The notes under the pieces were generated by a model. The model saw only the letters and a list, made by a program, of their open reading frames with translations, did no database searches and was not told where the DNA came from. Position numbers and translations under genes: made by a program. DNA of 64,000 nucleotides from Kazachstania africana CBS 2517 (Eukaryota > Ascomycota > Saccharomycetes > Saccharomycetales > Saccharomycetaceae): positions 248,001 through 312,000 of the forward strand of contig NC_018942.1 in the NCBI RefSeq assembly GCF_000304475.1, given 5' to 3'. This document shows, piece after piece, positions 40,876 through 50,755 of the stretch (positions are counted from its first letter, which is position 1; each line of letters begins with the position of its first letter).

Positions 40876-42191
40876 GCGACTCTGCTGTTGAAAAGGTTAC
40901 CAAGGAACTCTCTGAGCTCGATGCAAAAGATGCTGCTGCCACTAGCGGTCAAGAACAAGTTGTTACACCATGGGATGTCGCTGGTGCTGTCGATGAGCAA
41001 GGTGTTGCACAATCTATTGATTATGAAAAGTTGATTACACAGTTCGGCACCAAACCAGTTAACCAAGAAACTCTAGAAAGATTTGAAAGAGTCACTGGTC
41101 ACAAACCACATCATTTTATGCGTAAGGGCTATTTCTTCTCTGAACGTGATTTCAATAAGATTTTAGATCTCTATCAACAAGGTAAGCCATTTTTCTTATA
41201 TACTGGTAGAGGTCCATCAAGTGATTCCATGCACATGGGTCATATGATTCCTTTTGTTTTCACTAAATGGTTGCAAGATGTATTCGATGTTCCATTAGTT
41301 ATTGAATTGACTGATGATGAAAAGTTCTTATTCAAGCATAAATTAACCATTGCTGATGTAAAAAAGTTTGCTATTGAGAATGCTAAGGATATTGTAGCCG
41401 TTGGTTTCAACCCTGAAAACACTTTCATCTTTTCTGATTTACAATATATGGGTAGCGGTTTCTATGAAACCGTTGTTCGTGTTTCAAGACAGATTACTGG
41501 TTCTACAGCAAAGGCTGTTTTTGGTTTCAATGATTCTGATTGTATTGGTAAATTCCATTTTGCATCCATCCAAATTGCTTCTGCTTTCCCAAGCTCTTTC
41601 CCAGATGTCCTTGGCTTGCCAGACAAGACACAATGTTTGATTCCATGTGCCATTGATCAAGATCCATATTTCAGAGTGTGCAGAGACGTTGCAGAAAAGC
41701 TAAAGTTTGCTAAACCAGCTTTATTGCATTCCAAGTTCTTCCCAGCTTTACAAGGGTCTACCACTAAGATGTCTGCATCCGACGACAGTTCTGCCATTTT
41801 TATGACTGATACACCAAAACAAATCCAAAAGAAAATTAACAAATATGCGTTCAGCGGGGGTCAAGTTTCTATTGATTTACACAGGCAGTTAGGCGGTAAC
41901 CCAGATGTTGATGTTGCATATCAATATTTGGCTTTCTTCAAAGATGATGACGAATTTTTGAAAGAATGTTATGATAAGTATAAATCTGGTGAGTTATTAT
42001 CGGGTGAAATGAAGAAATTATGTATTGAAGTATTACAAGAATTTGTTAAGGCATTCCAAGATCGTAGAAAACAAGTTGACGAAGAATTACTAGAAAAATT
42101 CATGAAGCCACACAAGTTAGTTTGGGGTCAAAAGGAAAGATTAGTTCCAGTAAAGCCAAAGGAACCAAAGAAAGATTCTAAAAAGAAATAA
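40872..42191 (+). CDS. WRS1: Wrs1, cytosolic tryptophanyl-tRNA synthetase
   Basis: Class Ic enzyme that charges tRNA-Trp in the cytosol. It has 439 residues from the ATG at 40872 (MSDSAVEKVTKEL), similar to S. cerevisiae. The signature HIGH-type motif is SDSMHMGHMIPF (about 117-128) and the KMSKS-type motif is TTKMSASDD (about 297). The segment TGRGPSSDS before it is diagnostic of eukaryotic TrpRS. The C-terminus is Lys-rich. An in-frame ATG at 40842 would add MYETEVVITK; I prefer 40872 by family comparison and the better AAAATGA context, but both may be used. It converges on RIB3 with 78 bp between stops. Confidence 0.97.
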   Translation: MSDSAVEKVTKELSELDAKDAAATSGQEQVVTPWDVAGAVDEQGVAQSIDYEKLITQFGTKPVNQETLERFERVTGHKPHHFMRKGYFFSERDFNKILDLYQQGKPFFLYTGRGPSSDSMHMGHMIPFVFTKWLQDVFDVPLVIELTDDEKFLFKHKLTIADVKKFAIENAKDIVAVGFNPENTFIFSDLQYMGSGFYETVVRVSRQITGSTAKAVFGFNDSDCIGKFHFASIQIASAFPSSFPDVLGLPDKTQCLIPCAIDQDPYFRVCRDVAEKLKFAKPALLHSKFFPALQGSTTKMSASDDSSAIFMTDTPKQIQKKINKYAFSGGQVSIDLHRQLGGNPDVDVAYQYLAFFKDDDEFLKECYDKYKSGELLSGEMKKLCIEVLQEFVKAFQDRRKQVDEELLEKFMKPHKLVWGQKERLVPVKPKEPKKDSKKK

Positions 42192-42269
42192 TTTTTCTAA
42201 ATAATACATTAATATTTATAAATTTTATAATGAATAAAAATGCTTTTTTGTAAAATGAAGGCGAAGAAA

Positions 42270-42926
42270 TCATAAAGTTATGTTTTCATCTTTTAAGAAT
42301 GAAACTAATTCTTGCATGTTAACTAATGGGATATTGTGTTTTTTACCAAATTCTACACAGTCATTTAATCTCATCATGGATCCATCGTTATCTTTGACTA
42401 ATTCACCGATAGCAGCAACAGGCTTCAAACCAGCTAACTTGCAGAAATCAACAGAGGCTTCAGTATGACCTCTTCTTGTCATTACACCGCCATCAGCGGC
42501 TCTCAATGGGCAGATATGGCCAGGTTTCAAGAAATCCTTAGGACCAGAAGCAGGATTTGCAAGTTCTCTGCAAGTCAATGCTCTATCGTGTGCAGAAATA
42601 CCTGTGGTTGTGCCATTAGCGACGTCCACTGTGATAGTATAAGCTGTACCATGTCTCTCGTCATCGTAAGAAGCACATTTCAGATTATTTCTCATCAAGG
42701 GTAAATCTAATCTGTCTGCATAGTCATTAGTCATTGGAGCACAAATATACCCGGAGGAATAACGTACTAAGAAAGCCATGTCTTCAGTTCTCATATTTTC
42801 AGCAGCAGCAATTAAGTCACCTTCATTTTCACGACTTTCGTCATCCATCACAATGATAAATTTATTCTGGGAGAAATGTTTAATTGCATCTGGAATAGGA
42901 AGAAAAACTTGTGATTCTGACGTCAT
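42270..42926 (-). CDS. RIB3: Rib3, 3,4-dihydroxy-2-butanone-4-phosphate synthase
   Basis: Converts ribulose 5-phosphate into formate and 3,4-dihydroxy-2-butanone 4-phosphate, the four-carbon precursor of riboflavin. It has 218 residues from the ATG at 42924-42926 (208 in S. cerevisiae); three more codons upstream start at TTG. Active-site segments are DDESRENEGDL (acidic loop and metal binding), SSGYICAPMT, DERHGTAYTITVD, TTGISAHDRA and LRAADGGVMTRRGHTEA. The N-terminal extension (MTSESQVFLP) is not typical of the family. In S. cerevisiae RIB3 is on chromosome IV next to PKH1; here it lies between WRS1 and SDD3. Confidence 0.97.
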   Translation of the reverse strand: MTSESQVFLPIPDAIKHFSQNKFIIVMDDESRENEGDLIAAAENMRTEDMAFLVRYSSGYICAPMTNDYADRLDLPLMRNNLKCASYDDERHGTAYTITVDVANGTTTGISAHDRALTCRELANPASGPKDFLKPGHICPLRAADGGVMTRRGHTEASVDFCKLAGLKPVAAIGELVKDNDGSMMRLNDCVEFGKKHNIPLVNMQELVSFLKDENITL

Positions 42927-43836
42927 TTCGCTCAATATATATAGCTATGTACTAATATTTGAATTGGCGAGAACTATAACTAACTTTCTGGATGATACTC
43001 CCATGCCTACCTTATATATACCTAGTTTTTTTTGTCAGTCCTCCGTCTGAATTCCCTATTATGAAAAATGTATACATCGTTCACACGTGAATTATACTTT
43101 GTAATCTTCAGAGAGGCATCAAATGGGTGTGCAACATGTCACTAGAATGCCGATTTTAATTGGAAATATTTAATTTACTTATGTTAATTTAAGAAGCCGC
43201 ATAGTCGCTCATTCCTAAGATTCGTGGCCAAGTGAGAATACCGACTGAATTTCTATATCATTCGTAATGGGCTTCTGTCAGCAAGAACATCTGACCACGT
43301 CGAGAGCGCGTTCCTGAATTACAGGAACCTGAAACAAGCGTAAAGGGTTAACTAATCAAACGCGTATCTTCCTTCGAGATTTCGATTTCCCTGGAAGTTC
43401 GACGGATAAACGGAGAAAACAATAGTCGAAGTTTGAGCGGAGATTTGTATATTTCGTATCATTATCTCCGTTTCTTTTAATAAGGGACGGTGTTAGGAGA
43501 TAAGTGACCTGAAAAATTATAATTCAACGGGCACGTGATATAACCCTAACTACAAAATATAGGGTGTAACAGTCGGGTAATATCTTCTGTTGAGCCGTGC
43601 TTTTCAAATTTCAGGCAGAAGAAAATTTCGTCTATTTAAACCTCGAATGCGCATCAACAAAAATTTTCATTCGATGAGATATATTGTTTTATTTGTGGGA
43701 GTATTGCTACAAATAACTCAAGAGCATGCTATATTTACCTGGCAGCCAAATTGGATGATGCAATTACTCTAGTTGTATAAGCTCATTATAAGGATTTCAA
43801 GTTCAGTTGAATGCATCCATATAATGGCATCTTTTT
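42927..43836. other. RIB3/SDD3 divergent region, RIB3-proximal part
   Basis: About 0.9 kb without a supported gene. It contains CACGTG at 43532-43537 (Cbf1/Pho4-type E-box), CGGGTAA at 43574-43580 (Reb1-type site, 260 bp upstream of the snoRNA) and one ACGCGT at 43360-43365. The Reb1-type site may belong to the snoRNA promoter. Confidence 0.45.
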
Positions 43837-43933
43837 TTCAAATGATGATATAAAATACGAATTTTTAGACGTTAGACTTCTGAAAGATGTTGACCCATCT
43901 TAAGGAAGATAACCGTATAGATATCTGATCCTT
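43837..43933 (+). ncRNA. SNR58: C/D box snoRNA, probable snR58
   Basis: Box C ATGATGA is at 43842-43848, box D' CTGA at 43880-43883, a C'-like GATGTTGA at about 43886-43893 and box D CTGA at 43925-43928. Upstream of D', TAGACGTTAGACT (43866-43878) is complementary over 13 nt to the conserved 25S rRNA segment AGUCUAACGUCUA. The fifth base before D' (G43875) pairs with the cytosine that, by my count, is Cm663 of S. cerevisiae, the known snR58 target. The total length, about 97 nt, fits snR58 (96 nt), and the gene sits upstream of the YOL098C orthologue next to WRS1, as in S. cerevisiae. The terminal stem is weak, so the exact ends are uncertain. Confidence 0.75.
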
Positions 43934-44205
43934 TTACCCATTTTTAGCCTCGTATTCTTTAATCTTGACCATACAATTCTGGATATATTTATAGATAAGC
44001 GTAGTATTAATCTAAAACACAGTCACTAGTCTATCTCTTATCTTTTATCTTACCATAGCTATTTCCTGTATATACCATAATCATTACATTGAATGCTTCT
44101 GTTCTTCTTAATCGAATCTTGAAAAAAGCAAGAATATAGAAATTTTCACTATATTAAAAACAATACAATATAAGAAGGAAAGTAGACTACGTACACAAAA
44201 GGACA

Positions 44206-47200
44206 ATGGTGTTCAATAAGTTAGTTTCATTCCAATTGGACTATGCTCCTCAGTATCAGATCACAAAGTACATTTCAGAAAGAACAAAATTACAACTGGT
44301 TCATGTAAATCATAAATCATCACCTTTAGTGCAAGGATATTTTGCTGTTGCCACCGAGTGTCCCACTGATTCAGGAACTCCTCACACTTTGGAACATCTT
44401 ATCTTTATGGGTTCTCAGAAGCATCATTATAAGGGTCTCTTAGATACGGCCGGTAATCTATGTATGTCATCAACTAATGCCTGGACTGCCACGGATCAGA
44501 CAGTTTACACCCTGACGACGGCTGGATGGAAAGGTTTCCAAAAATTGTTACCTGCCTATTTAGACCATATTTTGAATCCAACTTTGACAGATGCAGCTTG
44601 TATGACCGAAGTTTATCACATTGATCCAGAAGATTTGACAGATAAGGGTGTGGTTTATAGTGAAATGGAAGCCATTGAATCACAAAGTTGGTTTGTAACG
44701 ATGTTAGAGAAGCAAAGGTTACTATTTCCCCAAGGATCTGGCTATAGATCTGAAACTGGGGGCTTAACCAATAATTTAAGGAAGCTCACAAACGAGGAAA
44801 TCAAGAGCTTCCACAAAAGTCAATATTCTTCCCATAATTTATGTATTATTGTGTGTGGTAATGTGCCAGAAGATGAATTACTCGCAACTGTACAGGAATT
44901 TGATGACTCAATAAAAGAAATGAAAACTACCAGACAAAGACCATTTGTTGACACAAAGGAATCTCAGATTCCAAAATCAAGAAATGAAATCGTCGAATCC
45001 ACCGTTGAATTCCCAGAATTAGATGAATCGCAAGGTGAAATACTATTTTCTTGGATTGGTGAATCATATATGGATCATAAGAATGATTTGGCAGTGTCAA
45101 TGCTACTTGATTACTTTACAGAAACTGCTCTTGCGCCATTTGTAAAGCAGTTGGTTGAAATTGACGATCCTATGGCTAACTCAGTGGATTATTGGACAGA
45201 TGATTTCATGCGAACGATTGTTAACTTAGGAATTCACGGTGTTCCAACTGAAAAATTGGATCAAACCAAGGCAAAGGCACTTGAAATTTTAAAAACTCAC
45301 AGGATGGATTTAACTAGAATGAAGCAAGTTATCGATAACAGCAAGTGGGAGTACGTTTTGAGATGTGAAAAGAATGGTGATAGTACTTTATCACAAGCTG
45401 CTATTACGGATTTCATCTATGGTAAAGAAGATGGCTCGTCATTAGTCTCATCCATTAAAACTTTAAATGATTTCGATGATATAATGGCTTGGAACATCGA
45501 ACAATGGAATGAGCTCTTATCTAAAATTCTTATTGAGAATAAACCAGTTATTGTACTCGGAAAACCAAGTTCCTCATTATATGAAAATTTAGACGAGGAA
45601 AAGGCAAAATTAATTAAAAAGAGAAAAGAAGAATTCACTGCCGACACTAAGGCAGAATTATTAGAGGCGTTATCTAAGGCAAAGATTCATAACGATAAGC
45701 CTATCCCAACAGAATTGCTTGCTAAATTCGAAATTGAGGATCCATCAAAAAGTGTTGAATTTATAAAAACTGAGAACGTTTGTCTAACCTCTCTTGTAGA
45801 AAATACCTCTATTAGTGCCTTGAACAAGAAACTTATCGAAGCCAAACCTACAAATTTTCCTTTCTCTCTTCACCTGGAACATTTTCCATCTCAATTTATA
45901 GAATTACACTGTCTTTTAAATTCTACTCAAATTAAGGATACCACTTTATTACCATACTACCATATACTTGATGAATTATTTTCTATGCCAATGAAGGATG
46001 AAAATACAGGGGAAGTTATTTCATATGAAGATGTGGTATCACAATTAAAGTCAGAAACTGTGGATTCACAAATCAGTCTTGGTTTGCAGGGTCAAGCTCC
46101 CGATTTGATTGATATTAGAATTAGATGTAAATCAGATAACTACTCTCAAGCTGTTAAATGGATTGAGCACTGCTTATTCGATATGATATTCGATGAGAAG
46201 CGTGTTTCTGTTTTGTTAGAAAACTACCTTAATTCCATAGTTGAATTGAAAAGAGAAGGTGATATTATGTTGGAATCAATAACAAGCAGGAATTTATATA
46301 CCGAAAGAAGTGTTAAAAAGTCAGTGGATCCTTTATTTGTTGAAAAGCTATGTGAAGATATTTTAGATGATATTGAAGACGGAAAATTCAAATCGAAGAT
46401 TTTACCAAGATTGGAGACTATGAGAGACCAACTAAAAGAAAGCTTTACTAGGCTACAATTTTTGGTGTTGGGTGATATACACAAGATCAGTAGTAATTTC
46501 TATAAGCCTTGGGAGGGTTTTATTACACGTTACGCTAATGTCATTCCAGCTGGATATCAGGTGAAGGCAGTTCCTCCAATTCCAAGGCCTTTACTTGCAG
46601 TTTCAAATTTGTGCAAGTCACCAGCTTCAAAAGCCTTTATTATCACGACACCTGCCTCAGAGTCCTCTTATATGAATGTTCTTACTCCTGTCAAGTTTGA
46701 TTTGAATTACGATCATCCAGATTATGCAGCAGTCTCTTTGGCATCAGAATATTTGCAATGTGTGGAAGGTCCATTCTGGAAAGGTATTCGTGGCCAAGGT
46801 TTTGCCTATGGCGCTAACATGCGCAGATTAACAGAGATCAATTCTTGGGGTTTTAATATTTACAGGGGGGCTGACATTATCAAGTGTTATCAAACAGCCA
46901 GGGAAATTGTTAAAAGCTACTCGGATGGAACTGTGAAATTCGACCAACAGTTGATAGCGGGTGCCGTTAGCAGTATTATCAACCGAATTGCTACTATTGA
47001 AAATGGTTACTTTGCATCTGGTATTTCAAATTTTGTTGATGACATTTTACTACAAAGAGGCAGGAATTTCAATGAGAAGTTTTTGAAAAGTTTGGATGAG
47101 GTTACTGCTGACGATTTAAGAAATGCAATTCAAAAATACCTAGTCAACCTGTTTGTTCCAGAGAGGAGTGTGGTTTTCATAAGTTGTCACCCAAGTAGGC

Positions 47201-47313
47201 TAGAATCGACAAAAGAATTTTTGGAAAGTGAGGACTTCGAAGTTGAAGTGGAAGAATTAGAAGATGACGAGGAAGACCAATCTGATAACGAATCTGAAAA
47301 TCAATCTTCATGA
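44206..47313 (+). CDS. SDD3: M16 family metalloprotease (YOL098C orthologue)
   Basis: Large soluble zinc protease of the pitrilysin/insulinase clan, orthologue of YOL098C, whose substrate is unknown. It has 1035 residues (1037 in S. cerevisiae). The inverted zinc motif HxxEH is seen as PHTLEHLIFMG (His, Glu, His at about 61-65), and the further zinc-ligand glutamate is probably in VVYSEMEAIES at about 150. The rest forms the four-domain M16 clamshell without obvious membrane segments or a signal peptide. The C-terminus is highly acidic (Glu/Asp-rich over the last 30 residues). It converges on PKH2 and starts 272 bp after the snoRNA. Confidence 0.93.
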   Translation: MVFNKLVSFQLDYAPQYQITKYISERTKLQLVHVNHKSSPLVQGYFAVATECPTDSGTPHTLEHLIFMGSQKHHYKGLLDTAGNLCMSSTNAWTATDQTVYTLTTAGWKGFQKLLPAYLDHILNPTLTDAACMTEVYHIDPEDLTDKGVVYSEMEAIESQSWFVTMLEKQRLLFPQGSGYRSETGGLTNNLRKLTNEEIKSFHKSQYSSHNLCIIVCGNVPEDELLATVQEFDDSIKEMKTTRQRPFVDTKESQIPKSRNEIVESTVEFPELDESQGEILFSWIGESYMDHKNDLAVSMLLDYFTETALAPFVKQLVEIDDPMANSVDYWTDDFMRTIVNLGIHGVPTEKLDQTKAKALEILKTHRMDLTRMKQVIDNSKWEYVLRCEKNGDSTLSQAAITDFIYGKEDGSSLVSSIKTLNDFDDIMAWNIEQWNELLSKILIENKPVIVLGKPSSSLYENLDEEKAKLIKKRKEEFTADTKAELLEALSKAKIHNDKPIPTELLAKFEIEDPSKSVEFIKTENVCLTSLVENTSISALNKKLIEAKPTNFPFSLHLEHFPSQFIELHCLLNSTQIKDTTLLPYYHILDELFSMPMKDENTGEVISYEDVVSQLKSETVDSQISLGLQGQAPDLIDIRIRCKSDNYSQAVKWIEHCLFDMIFDEKRVSVLLENYLNSIVELKREGDIMLESITSRNLYTERSVKKSVDPLFVEKLCEDILDDIEDGKFKSKILPRLETMRDQLKESFTRLQFLVLGDIHKISSNFYKPWEGFITRYANVIPAGYQVKAVPPIPRPLLAVSNLCKSPASKAFIITTPASESSYMNVLTPVKFDLNYDHPDYAAVSLASEYLQCVEGPFWKGIRGQGFAYGANMRRLTEINSWGFNIYRGADIIKCYQTAREIVKSYSDGTVKFDQQLIAGAVSSIINRIATIENGYFASGISNFVDDILLQRGRNFNEKFLKSLDEVTADDLRNAIQKYLVNLFVPERSVVFISCHPSRLESTKEFLESEDFEVEVEELEDDEEDQSDNESENQSS

Positions 47314-47467
47314 CCTTAAAAGCAATAATCTGAAATCCCTACCAAAACAAGAAAATTCCAAAATGCTTAAAGAAAGTTGATTTATAGGATTGAAACTTTA
47401 AATTGCGAATATATATGTATCTGTAAATTATTTTGTGTAAAAAAAAATAAATGTCTAAGTACCGACG

Positions 47468-50400
47468 TTATTTCCTCGAGTTAATTTTGGAAAAGCCGCC
47501 AGACTTACTAGCGTTGTTATTATTTTTACTACTTCCACTTAAGCCTAACCCTAGAATACTCGAAGCAGTGGTACTTGGTAATCCATTAATTAATTTAGAT
47601 GATGCCGGTATAGGATAAATAGGTTTTTTGAATGATTTTTCTTTTGAGTGAACATATGAATCGAAGATCCTACTAGTTCTGTTAGACTTCGATGTATTTA
47701 TAGATTTTGAAAATGAAGTAAGCTTTGGTGTTGGCAATATTGGTGATACAGGAGGCGAGGAAGCTTCTCTAAGCGTTGACGGACTATTTTGCTTAGCACT
47801 AGAAGGGTAATCCCTAGGTGTTGTGGGGGCTGATAGGGGTTGGTGGTGTGCATGAGATGATCTTGGCTTATTCTTTTTTCCGAGTCTTATACTTTTTCGC
47901 AAAACAGTAAACCATGAATCAGCACCAGTTTTTTCTTCGTTGCTAACTGAACCAAAAGAGTCAAATAAAAGGAAAGATTTGTATGGGGTCTGTAGTACAA
48001 TTAAATCATTTTCCTTTCTGAACATCGAAATCTCCTTGATGTTGAGTCCACTGTGGCATAGGTCAATATCATAATATAGATCAAATGTCCTGTCATTCTC
48101 CGCGTTAATTTTTCTTTTCAGTAGAATTAACAAACGACCAAACGTAGTGATGACAACCATTCTCTTGTTGAAAGTTTCTTGAGCATGCTGATTTTGAGTA
48201 CTAAATTCAGCTTGTTTTGTATGATGGAATAGCTTCTTGAATTTATCAGAAAATACTGTGTTATTGTTATTGATGTTAGCAACTGAACCGTCGCTGTGAA
48301 ATTTCTCTTCAAGGGTTTGACTGTTAAGGTCGTCATCATAACATAAACTAGTAAAGTCCCCATTGTACGTCTTGTAGTCCTCAGATATATGCTCATAGTT
48401 AATTACGTTCATTTTGTAAAAATCGGTTTCAGATGAGTGCGAATCTGATCTGAACCCTGTTATGTCACCACCGTTTCTTGCAACTTGTGATAAAAGTGTT
48501 GACCTCACCGTACTGAAAGGTTGTGGGTCGATCAGATATCTATTGCATTTATTTATTCTCTTTTCCAACAGAGTATTTTCGATAGAGCAGAGATTGAATT
48601 CATGATATATCAGAATGTTTTCGTTGGCCACCAAGAAAGGTACGAATTCCCTTTCGGTTTCATCCAATGAAGTAGGAGTTATTAAGCTTGAAGCTGCTGT
48701 CGCACTTGGTACAATTACACTTCCAGTTGAAGTGATATTAGAATTTGAGTTTGAGTTTGGGTCGTTCCTAGAGTCAGACTCACTACTTCGTTTTGGCAAC
48801 GGTGGAAGATCAGTAACGACACGTCTCTTTATATTCAAATTGCCAGTTGAGCGATTACTAGCTGTCTTTTGTTGAAAGTAATCATTGACTAATGGAGAAG
48901 GAGGAGTTGATGCATTGCTAGTATTGACATTTGGTGATTTGCTTGTTGTAATATGTTTCAAATGAGGTTTTGGAATACTTGATGCAGATGAAACATTGGA
49001 GTTCGAAGAAGATGGTGTAGTATTTGTATTCGGATGATTTTTTTTATTTAGAGCAGCACTTGCAGCTACGGTAGCTCCTGATACATTTACGCTTGATACA
49101 GATCGATTGCTACCAAACTTCTCACGCCTACTGTTGATATTTCTCCTTGCGTTCTCCAAGATAGCTGCTGTTCTCTCATCAGGTGGTCTCTTGACGTAGT
49201 CGGTGGCTTGGTTGCTGTCAGTGTTTGCCGTATCTTGATTCCCCGTGGTAGAGGCTTTTGAAGAGGTTGTACTCCCCGTAGAAGTAATTTGGTGGGTTTT
49301 TTTCAATTGATTATAGGTGACATTATTGCGTTTATTGAGTTCAGGGATTGGTTGCATTGATTTTGCACTAATTTTGAAGCCAGATATTTCAGGTACGGGA
49401 TCTGACCAAACAGAACCGTTCTGAAAGTTTTTCTCCCTAAAGAAATGATGCTTTTCAATTTGCGAAATTGATGGTCTTTGATTCAAATCTTTTACTAGAA
49501 TTTTTTTTACAAGATCTCTAATAATCAGTGGGAACCCTGCCGTAAAAGCATATTGTACTTTCATCACTTTCTGGAAAGTTAGGTACTCGTTAGTTGCTTT
49601 GAAGGGAGGTTTGCCCGCGATCATTTGATATAGTATACAGCCAAATGCCCAGACATCACATCGATAGTCAACAAAACTGTCGTTCAATAATTCTGGCGCG
49701 ACATATTCAGCGGTTCCAACAAAAGACTTTGATCTTGTCAAAAGATCAAACTTATTGTTAGTACTTGAATCCAAAATTTTGGCTGTACCGAAATCTGTTA
49801 ATTTGATCTTAAACTCTTTGTCTAATAGAATATTTTCAGGTTTGATATCTCTGTGAATTATACCATTTGTGTGTAAATAATCTATTGCATCAATAACTTG
49901 AGCACTATAGTAACAAGCCACAGTTTCATTTAAAGATCCATATTTTTTCATGAGAGACAGGAAATCCCCGTTAGGACAATATTCCAAAAGAAAATACAAA
50001 CTTGACTCATCTTGAAATGTAAAGAAAAGTTTAACTATCATTTTTGAGTTATTGATCCTTTGTAATGCATTTTTCTCGATATTAACGTATTTCACCTTCT
50101 TTTGTTTTATTAGATACTCTTTGTTCAAGACTTTAACTGCATATTGTTTTTTGGAATCAATAGAAGTAGCTAACATAACAGTAGAATAAGCACCATCCCC
50201 TAACATTTCACCAAACTTGAAATCTTTGATGCCCTTTTTGATGATTTTTTTCGTTTTCTCGCCAGTCTTCGGATCAGTCACTTCTTTAACAATTTTTGCT
50301 GCACCTTTTTCAGCCCATTCTTCATTTTTCTTCTTCATACTAGGATCCAGCGACATACCATGATAGTTGTCAAGATCTGAAGAGACAGAATCATCATGAG

Positions 50401-50755
50401 TAGTATCACTGATATCTTCAATCGAATCATCACGACGATGCTTTTTTTCTTTTATCTCCCATCCTTGTTCTCCTCGTTCTTCCACTTCTTTATCATTTGA
50501 TTCAGGTTTTTTCTGTTTCCTATTAAAATCCTCTATAAAATTATCAGTATCGGTTAAAGCCTTTGATACAGTTGGATTTGACTTCGAAATAAATAGGTCA
50601 TACATATTTCGATTCGAAGATGACCTTCTTTGGAAGTCCGTTGGGCTGATATTACCATCATCACCAGGCGATGCCATATTATTCAGCCTGTACTTATCGC
50701 TTGGTAAAAGGGGCCTCGATGTGGGAGACAATTCTTCTTCGACAAAATGTACCAT
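47468..50755 (-). CDS. PKH2: Pkh2, PDK1-type protein kinase
   Basis: AGC-family kinase that phosphorylates the activation loops of Ypk1/2, Pkc1 and Sch9 and regulates eisosomes and sphingolipid signalling. It has 1095 residues. A disordered N-terminus precedes the kinase domain (about 178-437): the Gly-rich loop GDGAYSTVML near 185, AVKVLNKEYL, HRDIKPENILL near 300, DFGTAK near 321 and the activation loop ending in SFVGTAEYVAPELL near 350. A long Ser/Asn-rich linker leads to a C-terminal conserved region with PH-like segments (about 690-920) and basic tail. PKH1 and PKH2 are genome-duplication paralogues; the YOL-track position makes this PKH2. Confidence 0.94.
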   Translation of the reverse strand: MVHFVEEELSPTSRPLLPSDKYRLNNMASPGDDGNISPTDFQRRSSSNRNMYDLFISKSNPTVSKALTDTDNFIEDFNRKQKKPESNDKEVEERGEQGWEIKEKKHRRDDSIEDISDTTHDDSVSSDLDNYHGMSLDPSMKKKNEEWAEKGAAKIVKEVTDPKTGEKTKKIIKKGIKDFKFGEMLGDGAYSTVMLATSIDSKKQYAVKVLNKEYLIKQKKVKYVNIEKNALQRINNSKMIVKLFFTFQDESSLYFLLEYCPNGDFLSLMKKYGSLNETVACYYSAQVIDAIDYLHTNGIIHRDIKPENILLDKEFKIKLTDFGTAKILDSSTNNKFDLLTRSKSFVGTAEYVAPELLNDSFVDYRCDVWAFGCILYQMIAGKPPFKATNEYLTFQKVMKVQYAFTAGFPLIIRDLVKKILVKDLNQRPSISQIEKHHFFREKNFQNGSVWSDPVPEISGFKISAKSMQPIPELNKRNNVTYNQLKKTHQITSTGSTTSSKASTTGNQDTANTDSNQATDYVKRPPDERTAAILENARRNINSRREKFGSNRSVSSVNVSGATVAASAALNKKNHPNTNTTPSSSNSNVSSASSIPKPHLKHITTSKSPNVNTSNASTPPSPLVNDYFQQKTASNRSTGNLNIKRRVVTDLPPLPKRSSESDSRNDPNSNSNSNITSTGSVIVPSATAASSLITPTSLDETEREFVPFLVANENILIYHEFNLCSIENTLLEKRINKCNRYLIDPQPFSTVRSTLLSQVARNGGDITGFRSDSHSSETDFYKMNVINYEHISEDYKTYNGDFTSLCYDDDLNSQTLEEKFHSDGSVANINNNNTVFSDKFKKLFHHTKQAEFSTQNQHAQETFNKRMVVITTFGRLLILLKRKINAENDRTFDLYYDIDLCHSGLNIKEISMFRKENDLIVLQTPYKSFLLFDSFGSVSNEEKTGADSWFTVLRKSIRLGKKNKPRSSHAHHQPLSAPTTPRDYPSSAKQNSPSTLREASSPPVSPILPTPKLTSFSKSINTSKSNRTSRIFDSYVHSKEKSFKKPIYPIPASSKLINGLPSTTASSILGLGLSGSSKNNNNASKSGGFSKINSRK

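Noticed and set aside
43360..43365. Single MCB box between RIB3 and SDD3
   Set aside because: One isolated hexamer far from either start, and neither gene is expected to be G1/S regulated.
43828..43890. Short form of the snoRNA closing CATCTTT with AAAGATG around the first C and D' boxes
   Set aside because: Only 31 nt between the boxes is too short for a complete C/D snoRNA; the longer form with a second D box at 43925 fits better.
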